A stretch of 27,109 nt of DNA. Origin: Myxococcales bacterium. Its GTDB lineage: Bacteria; Myxococcota; Polyangia; Polyangiales; Polyangiaceae. The translations under genes and the position numbers were made by a program. Under the pieces are notes generated by a model that saw only the letters and a program-made list of their open reading frames with translations, did not search any database and was not told the DNA's origin. The stretch's first letter is position 1. Every line of letters starts with the position of its first letter. This document shows positions 1 through 8,030 of this stretch, in pieces. The stretch spans positions 1-27,109 of the forward strand of contig PLXW01000102.1 of NCBI GenBank assembly GCA_003151595.1, given 5' to 3'.

Positions 1-2
1 CG

Positions 3-107
3 GGTGACCGGGGCGCCTACTCGATGTACCTCTTCCTCTGGATCATCCTCGCCGCGGCGATCGTCGGCCTCGTGTTCGTCGCGACGCGTGAGAGGCGCGA
101 CGCGTGA
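3..107 (+). CDS. C-terminal fragment of a small DUF3311-like membrane protein (5' end outside window)
   Basis: An open frame enters from the left edge and ends at the TGA at 105-107. The 34 visible residues are a single hydrophobic segment (MYLFLWIILAAAIVGLVFVA) followed by a basic tail. Small DUF3311 proteins of this shape are commonly encoded just upstream of monocarboxylate-type sodium:solute symporters, and here the stop overlaps the GTG start of such a symporter (GTGA at 104-107), which suggests translational coupling. Because only the C-terminus is visible, the family call rests mostly on context. The role is presumably accessory to the transporter in the inner membrane. Confidence 0.5.
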   Translation, partial: GDRGAYSMYLFLWIILAAAIVGLVFVATRERRDA

Positions 108-1632
108 ACGTCCCCGCGGCGGTCGTCTTCTTTCTGCTCTTCTTCGTGGTCACGGTCCTCGGCTTCGTCGCCGCGCGGTGGCGGCGGGGCGATCTCGATC
201 AGCTCCACGAGTGGGGGCTCGGCGGCCGGCGCTTCGGCACGCTCGTCACCTGGTTCCTGCTCGGCGGCGATCTCTACACGGCGTACACGTTCATCGCCGT
301 CCCCGCGCTGGTCTACGGGCAGGGGGCGCTCGGCTTCTTCGCGCTGCCGTTCACGATCATCGCCTGGCCGATCTTCTTCGTCGTCGCGCCGCGCCTGTGG
401 TCGGTCTCGCATGCGCGCGGGTACATCACCGGCGCGGACTTCGTGCGCGGAAGATTTCAGAGCCCGCTCCTCGCCCTCGCGATCGCGCTCACCGGAATCC
501 TGGCGACGATGCCGTACATCGCGCTGCAGCTCGTCGGCATTCAGGTCGTCGTCGCTGCGCTGGGGATCGAAGGGCAGGGGTGGATGTCAGAGGCGCCGCT
601 CGTCATCGCCTTCGTGATCCTCGCCGCGTATACCTACAACAGCGGTCTCCGCGCGCCGGCGATGATCGCGGTCGTCAAGGACGTCATCATCTACGCCACG
701 GTCATCGCTGCGGTCGTCGTGATCCCGATGCAGCTCGGCGGCTTCGCGAAGATCTTCGCCGCCGTCCCGCCGCAGAAGCTCCTCCTCGCGCCCGGGCAGA
801 CGAGCGCGTTCGTCACGCTGGCCGTCGGATCGGCGTGCGCGCTCGTGCTCTATCCGCACGCCACGACCGGGATCCTCAGCTCGAGCGGGCGAAGCGTCAT
901 CCAGCGCAACGCGGCGATGCTCCCGGCGTACTCGTTCCTGCTCGGGCTCATCGCGCTCTTCGGGTACATGGCGCTCGCGGCGCACGTCGGCGACGCGCCG
1001 GAGTTCGCGCGCGGGTTCCAGCAGTACGGCGCCAACTACGCCGTCCCTGCGCTGTTCCTTCGCTCGTTCCCGGCGTGGTTCGTCGGCGTCGCGTTCGCGG
1101 CCGTCGGCATCGGCGCGCTCGTCCCCGCGGCCATCATGTCGATCGCCGCGGCGAACCTCTTCACGCGCAACATCTACCGCGAGTACCTCCGCCCGCAGTG
1201 CACCGACAAAGAAGAGGCGAGCATGGCGAAGATCGTCTCGCTGGTCGTGAAGCTCGGCGCGCTCGTCTTCATCGTCTTCTTGCCGCAGAAGTACGCCATC
1301 CAGCTCCAGCTCCTCGGCGGTGTGTGGATTCTACAAACGTTCCCGGCGGTGATTCTCGGGCTCTACACGCGACGGCTTCACCGCCACGCGCTGCTCGTCG
1401 GATGGGGCGCGGGGATGATCCTCGGCACGTGGATGTGCAGCACCACCGGGTTCAAGTCGACGACGTTCGCCTTGAAGCTCGGCGCGTCAGCCTCCCGGGG
1501 TACGCGGCGCTGTGGGCGCTGATGACGAACCTCGTGGTCGCGGTCGTGGCCACGCTGGTGCTCGACGCGATGGGGGTGGGGCGCGGAGTGGACGAGACGA
1601 AACCCGACGACTACTTCTCGGAACGCGCGTGA
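104..1632 (+). CDS. Sodium:solute symporter, monocarboxylate-permease (MctP-like) type, apparently frameshifted near the 3' end
   Basis: This is an inner-membrane SSS-family transporter that probably takes up small monocarboxylates with sodium or protons. The N-terminal part contains WGLGGRRFGTLVTWFLLGGD followed by an YTAYTFIAVPALVYG stretch, which is typical of the MctP subgroup, and there are about a dozen hydrophobic segments. The start is the GTG at 104, overlapping the upstream stop. The frame that begins there ends at 1522 with a non-membrane tail (GASASRGTRRCGR). A different frame continues from about 1486 with a convincing last helix and tail (SLPGYAALWALMTNLVVAVV, ending DDYFSERA at 1632). 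Adding one G near 1486 would join the two into one reading frame. The gene is either a recent pseudogene or carries a single-base sequencing error. The family call is firm, the substrate is inferred. Confidence 0.85.
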
Positions 1633-1657
1633 GGCGCGCGAGGCATACTTCGCGCGA

Positions 1658-2083
1658 ATGATCGACCTCGCTCCGTTCGTACCTGCGTTGCTCGGCGGCA
1701 TCCTCATCGGAGCCGCGATCGCGCTCCTGCTCCTCGTGAACGGACGCGTCGCGGGGATCAGCGGCGTGCTCGCCGGCCTCGTCAGCGTCCAACGAGGCGA
1801 CGGTGCGTGGCGCGCGCTGTTCGTCGCGGGCCTGATCGCCGGCGGTGTCGCCGCGCGCGTGGTCGCGCCGGACGCGCTGGGCCCGATGGCCGCGTCGGTT
1901 CCGGCGCTGGTGGTCGCCGGGTTGCTCGTCGGGTTCGGCACGCGACTCGCGGGGGGCTGCACCAGCGGACACGGCGTTTGCGGCACGAGCCGTCTCTCGC
2001 CTCGATCGATCGCCGCGACCGGGACGTTCATGTTCCTCGGCGCGGCCGTTGTCCTCTTCGTCCGTCATGGGCTCGCACGATGA
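1658..2083 (+). CDS. YeeE/YedE family sulfur-transport membrane protein, N-terminal half of a split pair
   Basis: The protein has 141 residues with about four hydrophobic segments. It carries the family signature GGCTSGHGVCGTSRLSPRS at about 99-117, with C101 and C108. In the thiosulfate transporter TsuA (YeeE), conserved cysteines in such segments line the substrate path. Full-length TsuA is roughly twice this size; here the family is split in two, and the next gene supplies the second half, overlapping by the ATGA at 2080-2083. The gene lies 25 bases after the symporter and upstream of a SoxB-TsdA-like fusion, so thiosulfate or another reduced sulfur species is the likely substrate. The two-protein arrangement is common in proteobacteria. 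Substrate identity is inferred from context. Confidence 0.87.
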   Translation: MIDLAPFVPALLGGILIGAAIALLLLVNGRVAGISGVLAGLVSVQRGDGAWRALFVAGLIAGGVAARVVAPDALGPMAASVPALVVAGLLVGFGTRLAGGCTSGHGVCGTSRLSPRSIAATGTFMFLGAAVVLFVRHGLAR

Positions 2084-2502
2084 AGCGCAACGTCGTCGCG
2101 TTCCTCTCCGGGCTGATCTTCGCGGCCGGTCTCGCGCTTGCCGGGATGACGCGCCCGAGCAAGGTGCTCGGGTTCCTCGATTTCTTCGGACACTGGGACC
2201 CGAGCCTGGCGTTCGTGATGGTGGGCGCGATCGGCGTCTCGGCGATCGCCTTTCACGTGAGCCTCCGTCGTTCGGCGCCGCTTCTCGCCGATCGCTTCGA
2301 GGTGCCCGACCCGCGCGCCGCGATCAATAGCCGCGTCCTCGTGGGGTCGGCGATCTTCGGGGTGGGGTGGGGGCTCAGCGGCCTGTGCCCGGGACCGGCG
2401 GTCGTATCGGTCGCGAGCGGACAGATTGGGGTCCTCGTGTTCGTTGCATCGATGCTCGCCGGCATGGTGCTCCTTCGCGCGTTCGATCGCGCCCGTCGTT
2501 GA
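2080..2502 (+). CDS. YeeE/YedE (DUF6691-type) sulfur-transport membrane protein, C-terminal half of the pair
   Basis: This 140-residue membrane protein opens with FLSGLIFAAGLALAGMTRPS and a KVLGFLDFFGHWDPSLAFVM segment, both characteristic of the second half of split YeeE/YedE transporters. A further conserved cysteine lies in GLSGLCPGPAVVS (C103). The ATG at 2080 overlaps the previous stop, so the two halves are probably made in equal amounts and assemble into one transporter. The following gene starts three bases after this stop, which argues for co-transcription with the predicted extracytoplasmic thiosulfate-handling protein. The direction of transport and the exact sulfur species cannot be read from the sequence. 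Confidence 0.87.
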   Translation: MKRNVVAFLSGLIFAAGLALAGMTRPSKVLGFLDFFGHWDPSLAFVMVGAIGVSAIAFHVSLRRSAPLLADRFEVPDPRAAINSRVLVGSAIFGVGWGLSGLCPGPAVVSVASGQIGVLVFVASMLAGMVLLRAFDRARR

Positions 2503-2505
2503 GCC

Positions 2506-4896
2506 ATGCGCGCCCGGCTCCTCGTCTTCGCGCTCGCGCTTCTGGCCGTCACGTGCCGAAAGCCGGCCGCACCCCGTCAGGCGACGTTGCTCTTTATCGC
2601 CGACGTGCACGCGCAGCTCGAGACGCACCCCGAGCTCCTCTGGAAGGACGGTGCCACGAAGACGATCGCAGCCGGTGGCTATGCGCGTCTCGCCAGCGCG
2701 GCGCGCGCGGTTCGTCGTGAGGTCGACGGACGCGCGCTGCTGATCGACGGAGGCGACACGTTCCAGGGCGCCGCCGCGGCGGCGTGGACCCGCGGCGACG
2801 CAGTGCTCGGTCCGCAGCGAGCGCTCGGCGTCGATCTCGGGATCCCCGGAAACTGGGAGGTCATCTACGGCGCCGCGCGCATGAAGGAGCTCGCGGCGGC
2901 GAGCGGGTACCCGTGGCTGGCGACGAACGTGGTCGACGCCGAGACGCAGGCCCTCGTGTTCGCGCCGACTGCCCTTCGAGAGCTCGGCGGCATTCGCGTG
3001 GGGTTCGTCGGCTTCACGGATCCCGACGTCCCCATTCGCCAGTCGCCGGCGTACTCGAAAGGGCTTCGCTACCTCGGCGAAGAGACGCTCGCGCCGGCCA
3101 TCACCGCGCTCCGTGATCGCGATCACGCCGAGATCGTGGTCCTCATCACGCACGTAGGGCTCGGGCGAAGCGTCGCGCTCGCCGAGCGCGTGAAGGGGAT
3201 CGACGTCGTGCTCTCGGCCGACTCGCACGAACGGGTCGAGACGGCGATCGAGAAGAACGGCGTCCTCATCGTCGAGCCCGGGAGCTTCGGTTCGTTCCTG
3301 GGGCGCCTCGACGTGAGCCTCGCGCCGGGTGAGCGGCCGCGCTTCACGTGGCGCCTCATCCCCGTGTCTGCCGATGCGTACCCCGAAGCGCCGGACGTGA
3401 AGGCCGCGGTCGACGTCGCGCTCGCACCGCTTCGCGATCGCCTCTCGCACCCGATCGGTCGCGCCGCCGCGCCCCTCGAACGCTACGGCATCGTCGAGAG
3501 CACCGCCGATGACGTGCTCACCGCCGCCGTCAAAGCGGGCACGCACGTCGACATCGCGCTCTCCAACGGCTTCCGATTCGGCACGCCGATCACGCCGGGT
3601 CCGATCACCGAAGCGGATCTCTGGAGCCTCTACCCCGTCGCCTCGAACGTGAAGACCGGCACAGTGACCGGCAAGCAGCTCCGCGCGTTCTGGGAGTCGG
3701 AGCTCGATCACGTGTTCGCCGATGATCCGCGCCGCCTCTTCGGCGGATGGCTCCCGCGCGTGAACGGGATGTCGGTCACGTTCCGCGCGTTCGGCGCGAA
3801 CGGTCATCGCGTCGATCGGATCACCGTCGGCGGCGCACCGCTCGACGACGCGCGCACGTACACCATCGGCGCGTGCGAGCGCGAAGGCGATCCCGAGGAC
3901 GTGCTCTGCCGCATGCACGGCGTCGCCGACGTGCGGCGCCTGGACATGACGAACCACGATCTCGTTCGCGCGTACCTCGCGAGCGCGCCGGAGGGCGGAG
4001 TCGGTGGACCTCTCATCGGCAACGTCCGTGCGACGGATCTCGGGCCGACCGTGTTCTCGCAGTTCTTCGCGCACGCGACGGCCCCCTCGGAGTCGCGCAC
4101 CTTCCACGCGCGGAGCGTCGATCGCGATCTCCCCGCGGACGCGGCGGAAGCCGATCGCATCCGCCTCGGCGCGCAGATCTTCGGCGATACGAAAGGGAAG
4201 GCGAGCGCGTACGTCGGCAACGATCTCTCGTGCCGCAACTGCCACCTCGATGCAGGGCAGAGCGAGAGCGCGTTGCCGCTGGTGGGCGCCGAAGCCATGT
4301 ACCCGCTCTTCCAGAAGCGGTCGAACCGGGTGATGTCGATCGAAGAGCGCGTTCAAGGGTGCTTCGAGCGGAGCGAGAACGGAACCGCGCCACCTGCAGG
4401 GAGCGACGTGCTCGTCGCGGTGACGGCGTACGTCCGCTGGCTCGCGGCCGATGCGCCGCGCGGAGTCGATCCCCCCTGGCGCGGGAGGGGCCGCATCGAC
4501 GAAGCGCGACACGTTCCGCTGGCCGAGCTTCACATCGACGAAGGCGAGCGCCTCTATGCCGCGCGATGCGTCGCGTGTCATGGGCTCGACGGACGCGGGC
4601 TCACGCCGCCGGGAGGCGCGCACGATGCGCCGATCCCTCCTCCGCTCTGGGGCCCGCGATCGTTCAACGACGGCGCGGGCGTCGCGCGCGTCTACACGCT
4701 CGCGGGCTTCATTCGCGCGGCGATGCCGGTCGGCGCGGCCGGCACGGTGAGCGAGATCGACGCGCAGAAGATCGCCGCGTACATCGACTCGAAGGACCGC
4801 CCCTCGTTCGCGCGAAAGTCGGACGACTACCCCGACGGCGGCCCCCCCGAAGACGCCGTCTATTACGTCACTTCGCGAGAGCGTCCTTCGCGATGA
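2506..4896 (+). CDS. SoxB/5'-nucleotidase-like metallohydrolase fused to a TsdA-like diheme cytochrome c
   Basis: The 796-residue exported protein begins with a hydrophobic leader and a possible lipobox (LLAVTC, C17; Thr at -1 is non-canonical). Residues about 25-285 are a dinuclear metallophosphoesterase domain with IADVHAQLE (D33, H35), DGGDTFQG (81-88), GNWEVIYG (115-122), ITHVG (H215) and ADSHERVE (H241). Residues about 310-510 match the 5'-nucleotidase C-terminal domain. The Trp in GNWE resembles SoxB, which removes sulfate from carrier-bound sulfur. Residues about 545-775 resemble the thiosulfate dehydrogenase TsdA: CRNCH (576-580), QGCFERSENG with C619 at the position of the TsdA axial cysteine, CVACH (688-692), LWGPRSFNDGAG, and M740 as a candidate ligand of the second heme. 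The gene follows the YeeE/YedE pair by three bases. Domain identities are fairly secure; the joint function in thiosulfate oxidation is inferred. Confidence 0.85.
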   Translation: MRARLLVFALALLAVTCRKPAAPRQATLLFIADVHAQLETHPELLWKDGATKTIAAGGYARLASAARAVRREVDGRALLIDGGDTFQGAAAAAWTRGDAVLGPQRALGVDLGIPGNWEVIYGAARMKELAAASGYPWLATNVVDAETQALVFAPTALRELGGIRVGFVGFTDPDVPIRQSPAYSKGLRYLGEETLAPAITALRDRDHAEIVVLITHVGLGRSVALAERVKGIDVVLSADSHERVETAIEKNGVLIVEPGSFGSFLGRLDVSLAPGERPRFTWRLIPVSADAYPEAPDVKAAVDVALAPLRDRLSHPIGRAAAPLERYGIVESTADDVLTAAVKAGTHVDIALSNGFRFGTPITPGPITEADLWSLYPVASNVKTGTVTGKQLRAFWESELDHVFADDPRRLFGGWLPRVNGMSVTFRAFGANGHRVDRITVGGAPLDDARTYTIGACEREGDPEDVLCRMHGVADVRRLDMTNHDLVRAYLASAPEGGVGGPLIGNVRATDLGPTVFSQFFAHATAPSESRTFHARSVDRDLPADAAEADRIRLGAQIFGDTKGKASAYVGNDLSCRNCHLDAGQSESALPLVGAEAMYPLFQKRSNRVMSIEERVQGCFERSENGTAPPAGSDVLVAVTAYVRWLAADAPRGVDPPWRGRGRIDEARHVPLAELHIDEGERLYAARCVACHGLDGRGLTPPGGAHDAPIPPPLWGPRSFNDGAGVARVYTLAGFIRAAMPVGAAGTVSEIDAQKIAAYIDSKDRPSFARKSDDYPDGGPPEDAVYYVTSRERPSR

Positions 4897-5722
4897 CCGT
4901 CCAGTCGTCCGTGGCGTGACCGCGCTCGAGGAAGCGATCCATCGTCGCCGCGATCGCCGGCAGCATCTCGAGCGGCACGCCGCTCCGTACTCCCTCTTCG
5001 ATCATGAGCCGCGCGTCCTTCCGCGCCATCGCCAGCTCCCACGACGGAGGGGTGAACGCGCCGGTGGCCATCCGCTTCGCGCGCACGGGGAGCGACGCGC
5101 CCGGGTTGAACGTGTCGAAGAGCGCGACGGCGTCTTCCGGCTTCACGTCGAGCGCCTTCGCGAGCGTGAGAACCTCCGCGACGCCGGCGGTCATGAACAT
5201 GAGGAACAGGTTGCCGAGCAGCTTGAACGACGCCGCGCGCTCCGGCTCGGCGCCGAAGTACACCAGCTTGCCTGTCATCTTCTCGAGCGCGGGACGCAAG
5301 CGCTCGACCTGCGCCGCGTCGCCCGACGCGAGCATGAGCCCCGTGCCTTCGAGCGCGTTCTGCGGACCCATGAACACCGGCGCGTGCTGGAACGCGACGC
5401 CGCGCTCCTTCCACAGCGCGGCGCGCGCGCGCGTTCCCGTGGCCGACGTCGTCGTGTGATCGACGATCACGACGCCCGGCGCGAACCCTGCGCGCGCGCG
5501 CTCCAGCACGTCGTCGACCGCTGCGTCGTCGGAGAGCGTGAGATGAATTCGATCGGCGCCTCGCGCGGCCTCGGCCGGATCGGCGAACGCCTTCGCCCCT
5601 TCGGCTTCGAGCGCCGTCGCCTTGGCGGCCGTGCGATTCCAGACGCGAACGTCCTCGCCGCGCTTTCGCATGGCGCGAACGAAGCTCGATCCCAGGAGCC
5701 CCATTCCGAAGAAGGCCGTCAT
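4868..5722 (-). CDS. NAD(P)-dependent beta-hydroxyacid dehydrogenase family oxidoreductase (HIBADH/GLYR-like)
   Basis: The protein has 284 residues. It starts with a Rossmann motif (FFGMGLLGSSFVRAM) and has WNRT after the second strand, as in NADP-binding members of the 6-phosphogluconate/3-hydroxyisobutyrate dehydrogenase family. Other matches are the central DHTTTSATGTRA (family substrate-binding region), APVFMGPQNALEG, and FKLLGNLFLMF with the catalytic-lysine position (K in FKLLGN). The ATG at 5722 overlaps the stop of the upstream OsmC-like gene (ATGA), so this start is preferred over the longer open frame. Likely substrates are small semialdehydes or hydroxyacids such as glyoxylate or succinic semialdehyde; the sequence does not decide. 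Its 3' end overlaps that of the converging SoxB-TsdA-like gene by 29 bases. Confidence 0.85.
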   Translation of the reverse strand: MTAFFGMGLLGSSFVRAMRKRGEDVRVWNRTAAKATALEAEGAKAFADPAEAARGADRIHLTLSDDAAVDDVLERARAGFAPGVVIVDHTTTSATGTRARAALWKERGVAFQHAPVFMGPQNALEGTGLMLASGDAAQVERLRPALEKMTGKLVYFGAEPERAASFKLLGNLFLMFMTAGVAEVLTLAKALDVKPEDAVALFDTFNPGASLPVRAKRMATGAFTPPSWELAMARKDARLMIEEGVRSGVPLEMLPAIAATMDRFLERGHATDDWTVIAKDALAK

Positions 5723-6135
5723 GCGCCCGCTCCGGTCTCGAGTGGCGCCGTGACGACGCGCACTTCGCTCGTGGTCATCAGCTTGTGGATCGGGCAGCGC
5801 TCGACGGCCGCGAAGAGCCGCGTGCGTTGCTCGTCGGTGAGCGGACCGTGGAACGCGAGCCTCACCTTCAGCGTATAGATCCCTTTCCGCTCTTCGCCGT
5901 CGTCGCGCTCCACGTGCGACTCCACGCGTTCCAGCGGGATCGCGTTCTTCTTCGCGAACCAGATCGCCGTCAGCGCCTTGCACGTCGCCAGCGCCGTATC
6001 GAAGTAGTCGTGCGGGCCCGGCGCCGAGTCGGTGCTGCCGCTGTCCGACATCACGTCGGCGCGGAACACGTGCTTCCGAAGGTGCACGGTCTGAGGGAAC
6101 TCGTTCGGGCGCTCGCTCTCGCAGTCGACGATCAT
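5719..6135 (-). CDS. OsmC/Ohr-like family protein
   Basis: A 138-residue protein with the OsmC fold pattern. An N-terminal strand region (HVFRADVMSDSGSTDSAPGP) leads to the helix DYFDTALATCKALTAIWFA, which carries the first redox cysteine. The second cysteine is in AAVERCPIHKLM. Two well-spaced cysteines of this kind reduce organic or fatty-acid hydroperoxides in OsmC and Ohr; the sequence is closest by eye to the YhfA-type branch. It is the first gene of a two-gene minus-strand operon, sharing ATGA with the reductase. It diverges from crcB across a 75-base gap, which must hold both promoters; I could not identify convincing -35/-10 elements there. Confidence 0.85.
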   Translation of the reverse strand: MIVDCESERPNEFPQTVHLRKHVFRADVMSDSGSTDSAPGPHDYFDTALATCKALTAIWFAKKNAIPLERVESHVERDDGEERKGIYTLKVRLAFHGPLTDEQRTRLFAAVERCPIHKLMTTSEVRVVTAPLETGAGA

Positions 6136-6210
6136 GGGGGCCTCGTTGGCGCGTGAGTGTAGTCGTAGCGCGCGGCTTGTCTTACGGTTCCTCGGCGACG
6201 GAGGCTTCGG

Positions 6211-6594
6211 ATGGTCAGGTTCTTGTTGATCGGCTTGGCGGGCGCGCTCGGGACGTGGACGCGCTACCTCGTCGTGCTCGGGGCGGCGAAGACCCTCGGG
6301 AGCGGCTTCCCCTACGGGACGCTCATCGTCAACGTCGTCGGGTGCTTCCTCATCGCGGCGATAGCCCAGGTGGCCATCTCGACCACGCTGATTTCGCCGA
6401 CCCTTCGGCTCACCTTGACGACAGGCTTCATGGGCGGCCTCACGACCTACTCGAGCTTCAACTACGAGACGACGCGATTCTTTCAGGAGCGCGCGTGGGC
6501 CGCCGGCTTCCTGAACTTCGGTGCGACGGTCGCGACGTGCTTCGTCGCGGGCCTGCTCGGGATCGTCGCCGCGCGCAGTCTCATCGGATCGTGA
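6211..6594 (+). CDS. crcB: Fluoride ion exporter CrcB/Fluc
   Basis: A 127-residue protein with four transmembrane helices, the usual size of a single Fluc subunit that forms a dual-topology homodimer. Family motifs are GALGTWTRY, FPYGTLIVNVVGCFLI (with the conserved Asn in helix 2) and GFMGGLTTYSSFNYE, where the TTYSSF segment corresponds to the conserved helix-3 break and Ser/Thr track of Fluc channels. A good ribosome-binding site (GGAGG at 6200-6204) lies six bases before the ATG. The DUF190 gene follows, a frequent partner of crcB. No fluoride riboswitch is evident in the 75 bases upstream. An 11-base tandem repeat begins inside the last codons. Confidence 0.95.
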   Translation: MVRFLLIGLAGALGTWTRYLVVLGAAKTLGSGFPYGTLIVNVVGCFLIAAIAQVAISTTLISPTLRLTLTTGFMGGLTTYSSFNYETTRFFQERAWAAGFLNFGATVATCFVAGLLGIVAARSLIGS

Positions 6595-6629
6595 GCGGAT
6601 CGAGAGCGGATCGTGAGCAGATCGTGAGG
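6586..6629 (+). repeat. Four tandem copies of an 11-bp unit spanning the crcB stop codon
   Basis: Consecutive units ggatcgtgagc, ggatcgagagc, ggatcgtgagc and agatcgtgagg occupy 6586-6596, 6597-6607, 6608-6618 and 6619-6629. The first copy contains the crcB TGA stop. The last copy merges with the strong Shine-Dalgarno sequence (gaggaggtg) of the DUF190 gene starting at 6639. Slippage in this tract would change the crcB-DUF190 spacing without altering the crcB product. Confidence 0.85.
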
Positions 6630-6638
6630 AGGTGAGTC

Positions 6639-6989
6639 ATGCGAGTCCTCGATGGTGAGCAGTTCCTCGTCCGGATCTTCATGGGTGACAGCGACAAATG
6701 GCACCACCGCCCGATCGAGATGGCGCTGCTCGAACGGCTGCGTCGCGAGGGGTTTGCGGGGGCGACGGTCTTCCGCGGCGTGTCGGGGTTCGGCGCCGCG
6801 AGCGTCATCCACTCGACGCACCTGGTGGAGCTCATGGGCGACCTGCCGATCGTGATCGAGGTCGTCGAGGATCAGGAGCACGTCGACAAGCTCCTGCCGA
6901 TCCTCGACGAGATGATCGTCGGCGGTGCGCTGGTGACGGTCGAGAAGGTTCGCGTTCTGAAGTACGTGGCCGGTCCAAAGAAGAGCTGA
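6639..6989 (+). CDS. DUF190 family protein
   Basis: A 116-residue soluble protein with the DUF190 pattern: LVRIFMGDSDKWHHRPIE near the N-terminus, a helix (ALLERLRREGFAGATVFRG) followed by VSGFGAAS, then DLPIVIEVVEDQEHVDKLLP and a terminal strand EKVRVLKYV. The fold is expected to be PII-like (ferredoxin-like). DUF190 proteins are repeatedly encoded next to crcB, so a regulatory or accessory role in fluoride resistance is plausible but not shown. The start is well supported by a GAGGAGGTG ribosome-binding site five bases upstream. The next gene begins 11 bases after this stop. Confidence 0.9.
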   Translation: MRVLDGEQFLVRIFMGDSDKWHHRPIEMALLERLRREGFAGATVFRGVSGFGAASVIHSTHLVELMGDLPIVIEVVEDQEHVDKLLPILDEMIVGGALVTVEKVRVLKYVAGPKKS

Positions 6990-7000
6990 GGCGAAGATCG

Positions 7001-8023
7001 ATGACCACCATCCAGAGTAGTGACGCGCGCACGACGCTGCCGCCCGTTCGCCCGATCCGCCTCGAGGACATTCACGCCGCGTGGGAGCGCATCAAAGGGG
7101 TCGTCCTTCGAACGCCGCTCGTGAAGCTTCGCCACGACGCCGAGTCGCCCGAGGTGTGGCTGAAGCTCGAGAACCTCCAGCCGATCAACTCGTTCAAGCT
7201 CCGCGGCGCGGCGAACGCGGTGGCGATGCTGTCGCCCGAAGAGCGCGCGCGCGGCGTGTGGACGATCAGCGCGGGGAACGCGGGGCAAGGGGTGGCGTTC
7301 GCGGCGCGCGGGTTCGGCGTGCCGTGCACCGTCGTCGTGATCGAGACGGCGCCCGACACGAAGGTCGATCGCATGCGCAAGCTCGGCGCGCGGATCGTGA
7401 AGGCGCCCTTCGATGCGTGCTGGCGCGCGATGGAGGAGCGCACGTTCCCCGGCGTCGAAGGGGCGTTCGTGCATCCGTTCGACGACCACGACTTCATCGC
7501 CGGCAACGCGACCATCGGCCTCGAGATCCTCGAGGACCTGCCGAACGTGCGCACCGTCATCGGCGCGGTCGGCGGCGGCGGTTTGCTCGTCGGCGCCGGG
7601 AGCGCGATCCGCGCGACCAATCCGAGCGTGCGCATCCTCGGCGCCGAGCCCGAGACCGCAGCGCCGGCCGCGGCGTCGTTCGCGGCGGGAGCTGCGCGCG
7701 AGTTCGAAGGATGGCAGGTGTCGTTCGTCGACGGCGCCGGCGGCAAGAGCGTCTTTCCGCGCATGTGGGAGCGCATGAAAGGGATCGTCGACGGATCGAT
7801 CGTCGTGTCGCTCGACGAGACGAAGCGCGCCATGCGCGTCATCGCCGAGAAGGCGCGCGTGATCGCCGAAGGGGCCGGTGCGCTCCCCGTCGCCGCCGCG
7901 CTTTCCGGTCGCGCAGGCGACGGGCCGATCGTGGCCATCGTGTCGGGCGGCAACATCGACCTCGCGAAGTTCGCCGAGCTCACAGGCGCGGCGCAGCTCA
8001 CCGGCGCATCCCAAGGAAAGTAG
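7001..8023 (+). CDS. PLP-dependent threonine/serine dehydratase-type enzyme (fold type II, no ACT domain)
   Basis: The 340-residue enzyme carries the PLP-lysine motif PINSFKLRGA (K66) and ISAGNAGQGVAFAARGFG, the substrate-carboxylate loop of this family. It also has the phosphate-binding glycine loop GAVGGGGLLVGAG and the C-terminal SGGNIDLAKF. This combination is typical of catabolic threonine ammonia-lyase and serine racemase relatives, which deaminate Thr or Ser to 2-oxoacids through enamine intermediates. There is no regulatory ACT domain after about residue 320, unlike biosynthetic IlvA. The open frame extends further upstream, but the ATG at 7001 is the first start after the DUF190 gene and gives the expected N-terminus. 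A RidA-like gene follows seven bases later, matching the chemistry. Confidence 0.88.
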   Translation: MTTIQSSDARTTLPPVRPIRLEDIHAAWERIKGVVLRTPLVKLRHDAESPEVWLKLENLQPINSFKLRGAANAVAMLSPEERARGVWTISAGNAGQGVAFAARGFGVPCTVVVIETAPDTKVDRMRKLGARIVKAPFDACWRAMEERTFPGVEGAFVHPFDDHDFIAGNATIGLEILEDLPNVRTVIGAVGGGGLLVGAGSAIRATNPSVRILGAEPETAAPAAASFAAGAAREFEGWQVSFVDGAGGKSVFPRMWERMKGIVDGSIVVSLDETKRAMRVIAEKARVIAEGAGALPVAAALSGRAGDGPIVAIVSGGNIDLAKFAELTGAAQLTGASQGK

Positions 8024-8030
8024 GCATCAC

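Noticed and set aside
2065..4623. An 852-codon open frame on the minus strand
   Set aside because: It lies opposite the SoxB-TsdA-like gene, is dominated by Arg/Asp/Glu/His as expected of an antisense frame of GC-rich coding DNA, and has no recognisable domain.
6136..6211. Possible fluoride riboswitch ahead of crcB
   Set aside because: Only a 75-base gap shared with a divergent gene, and the conserved crcB-motif segments were not seen; the GGCGACGG stretch just before the start is more simply the ribosome-binding-site region.
6698..7000. N-terminal extension of the PLP dehydratase back to 6698
   Set aside because: It would run through the whole DUF190 gene in another frame and gives an Arg-rich non-family sequence.
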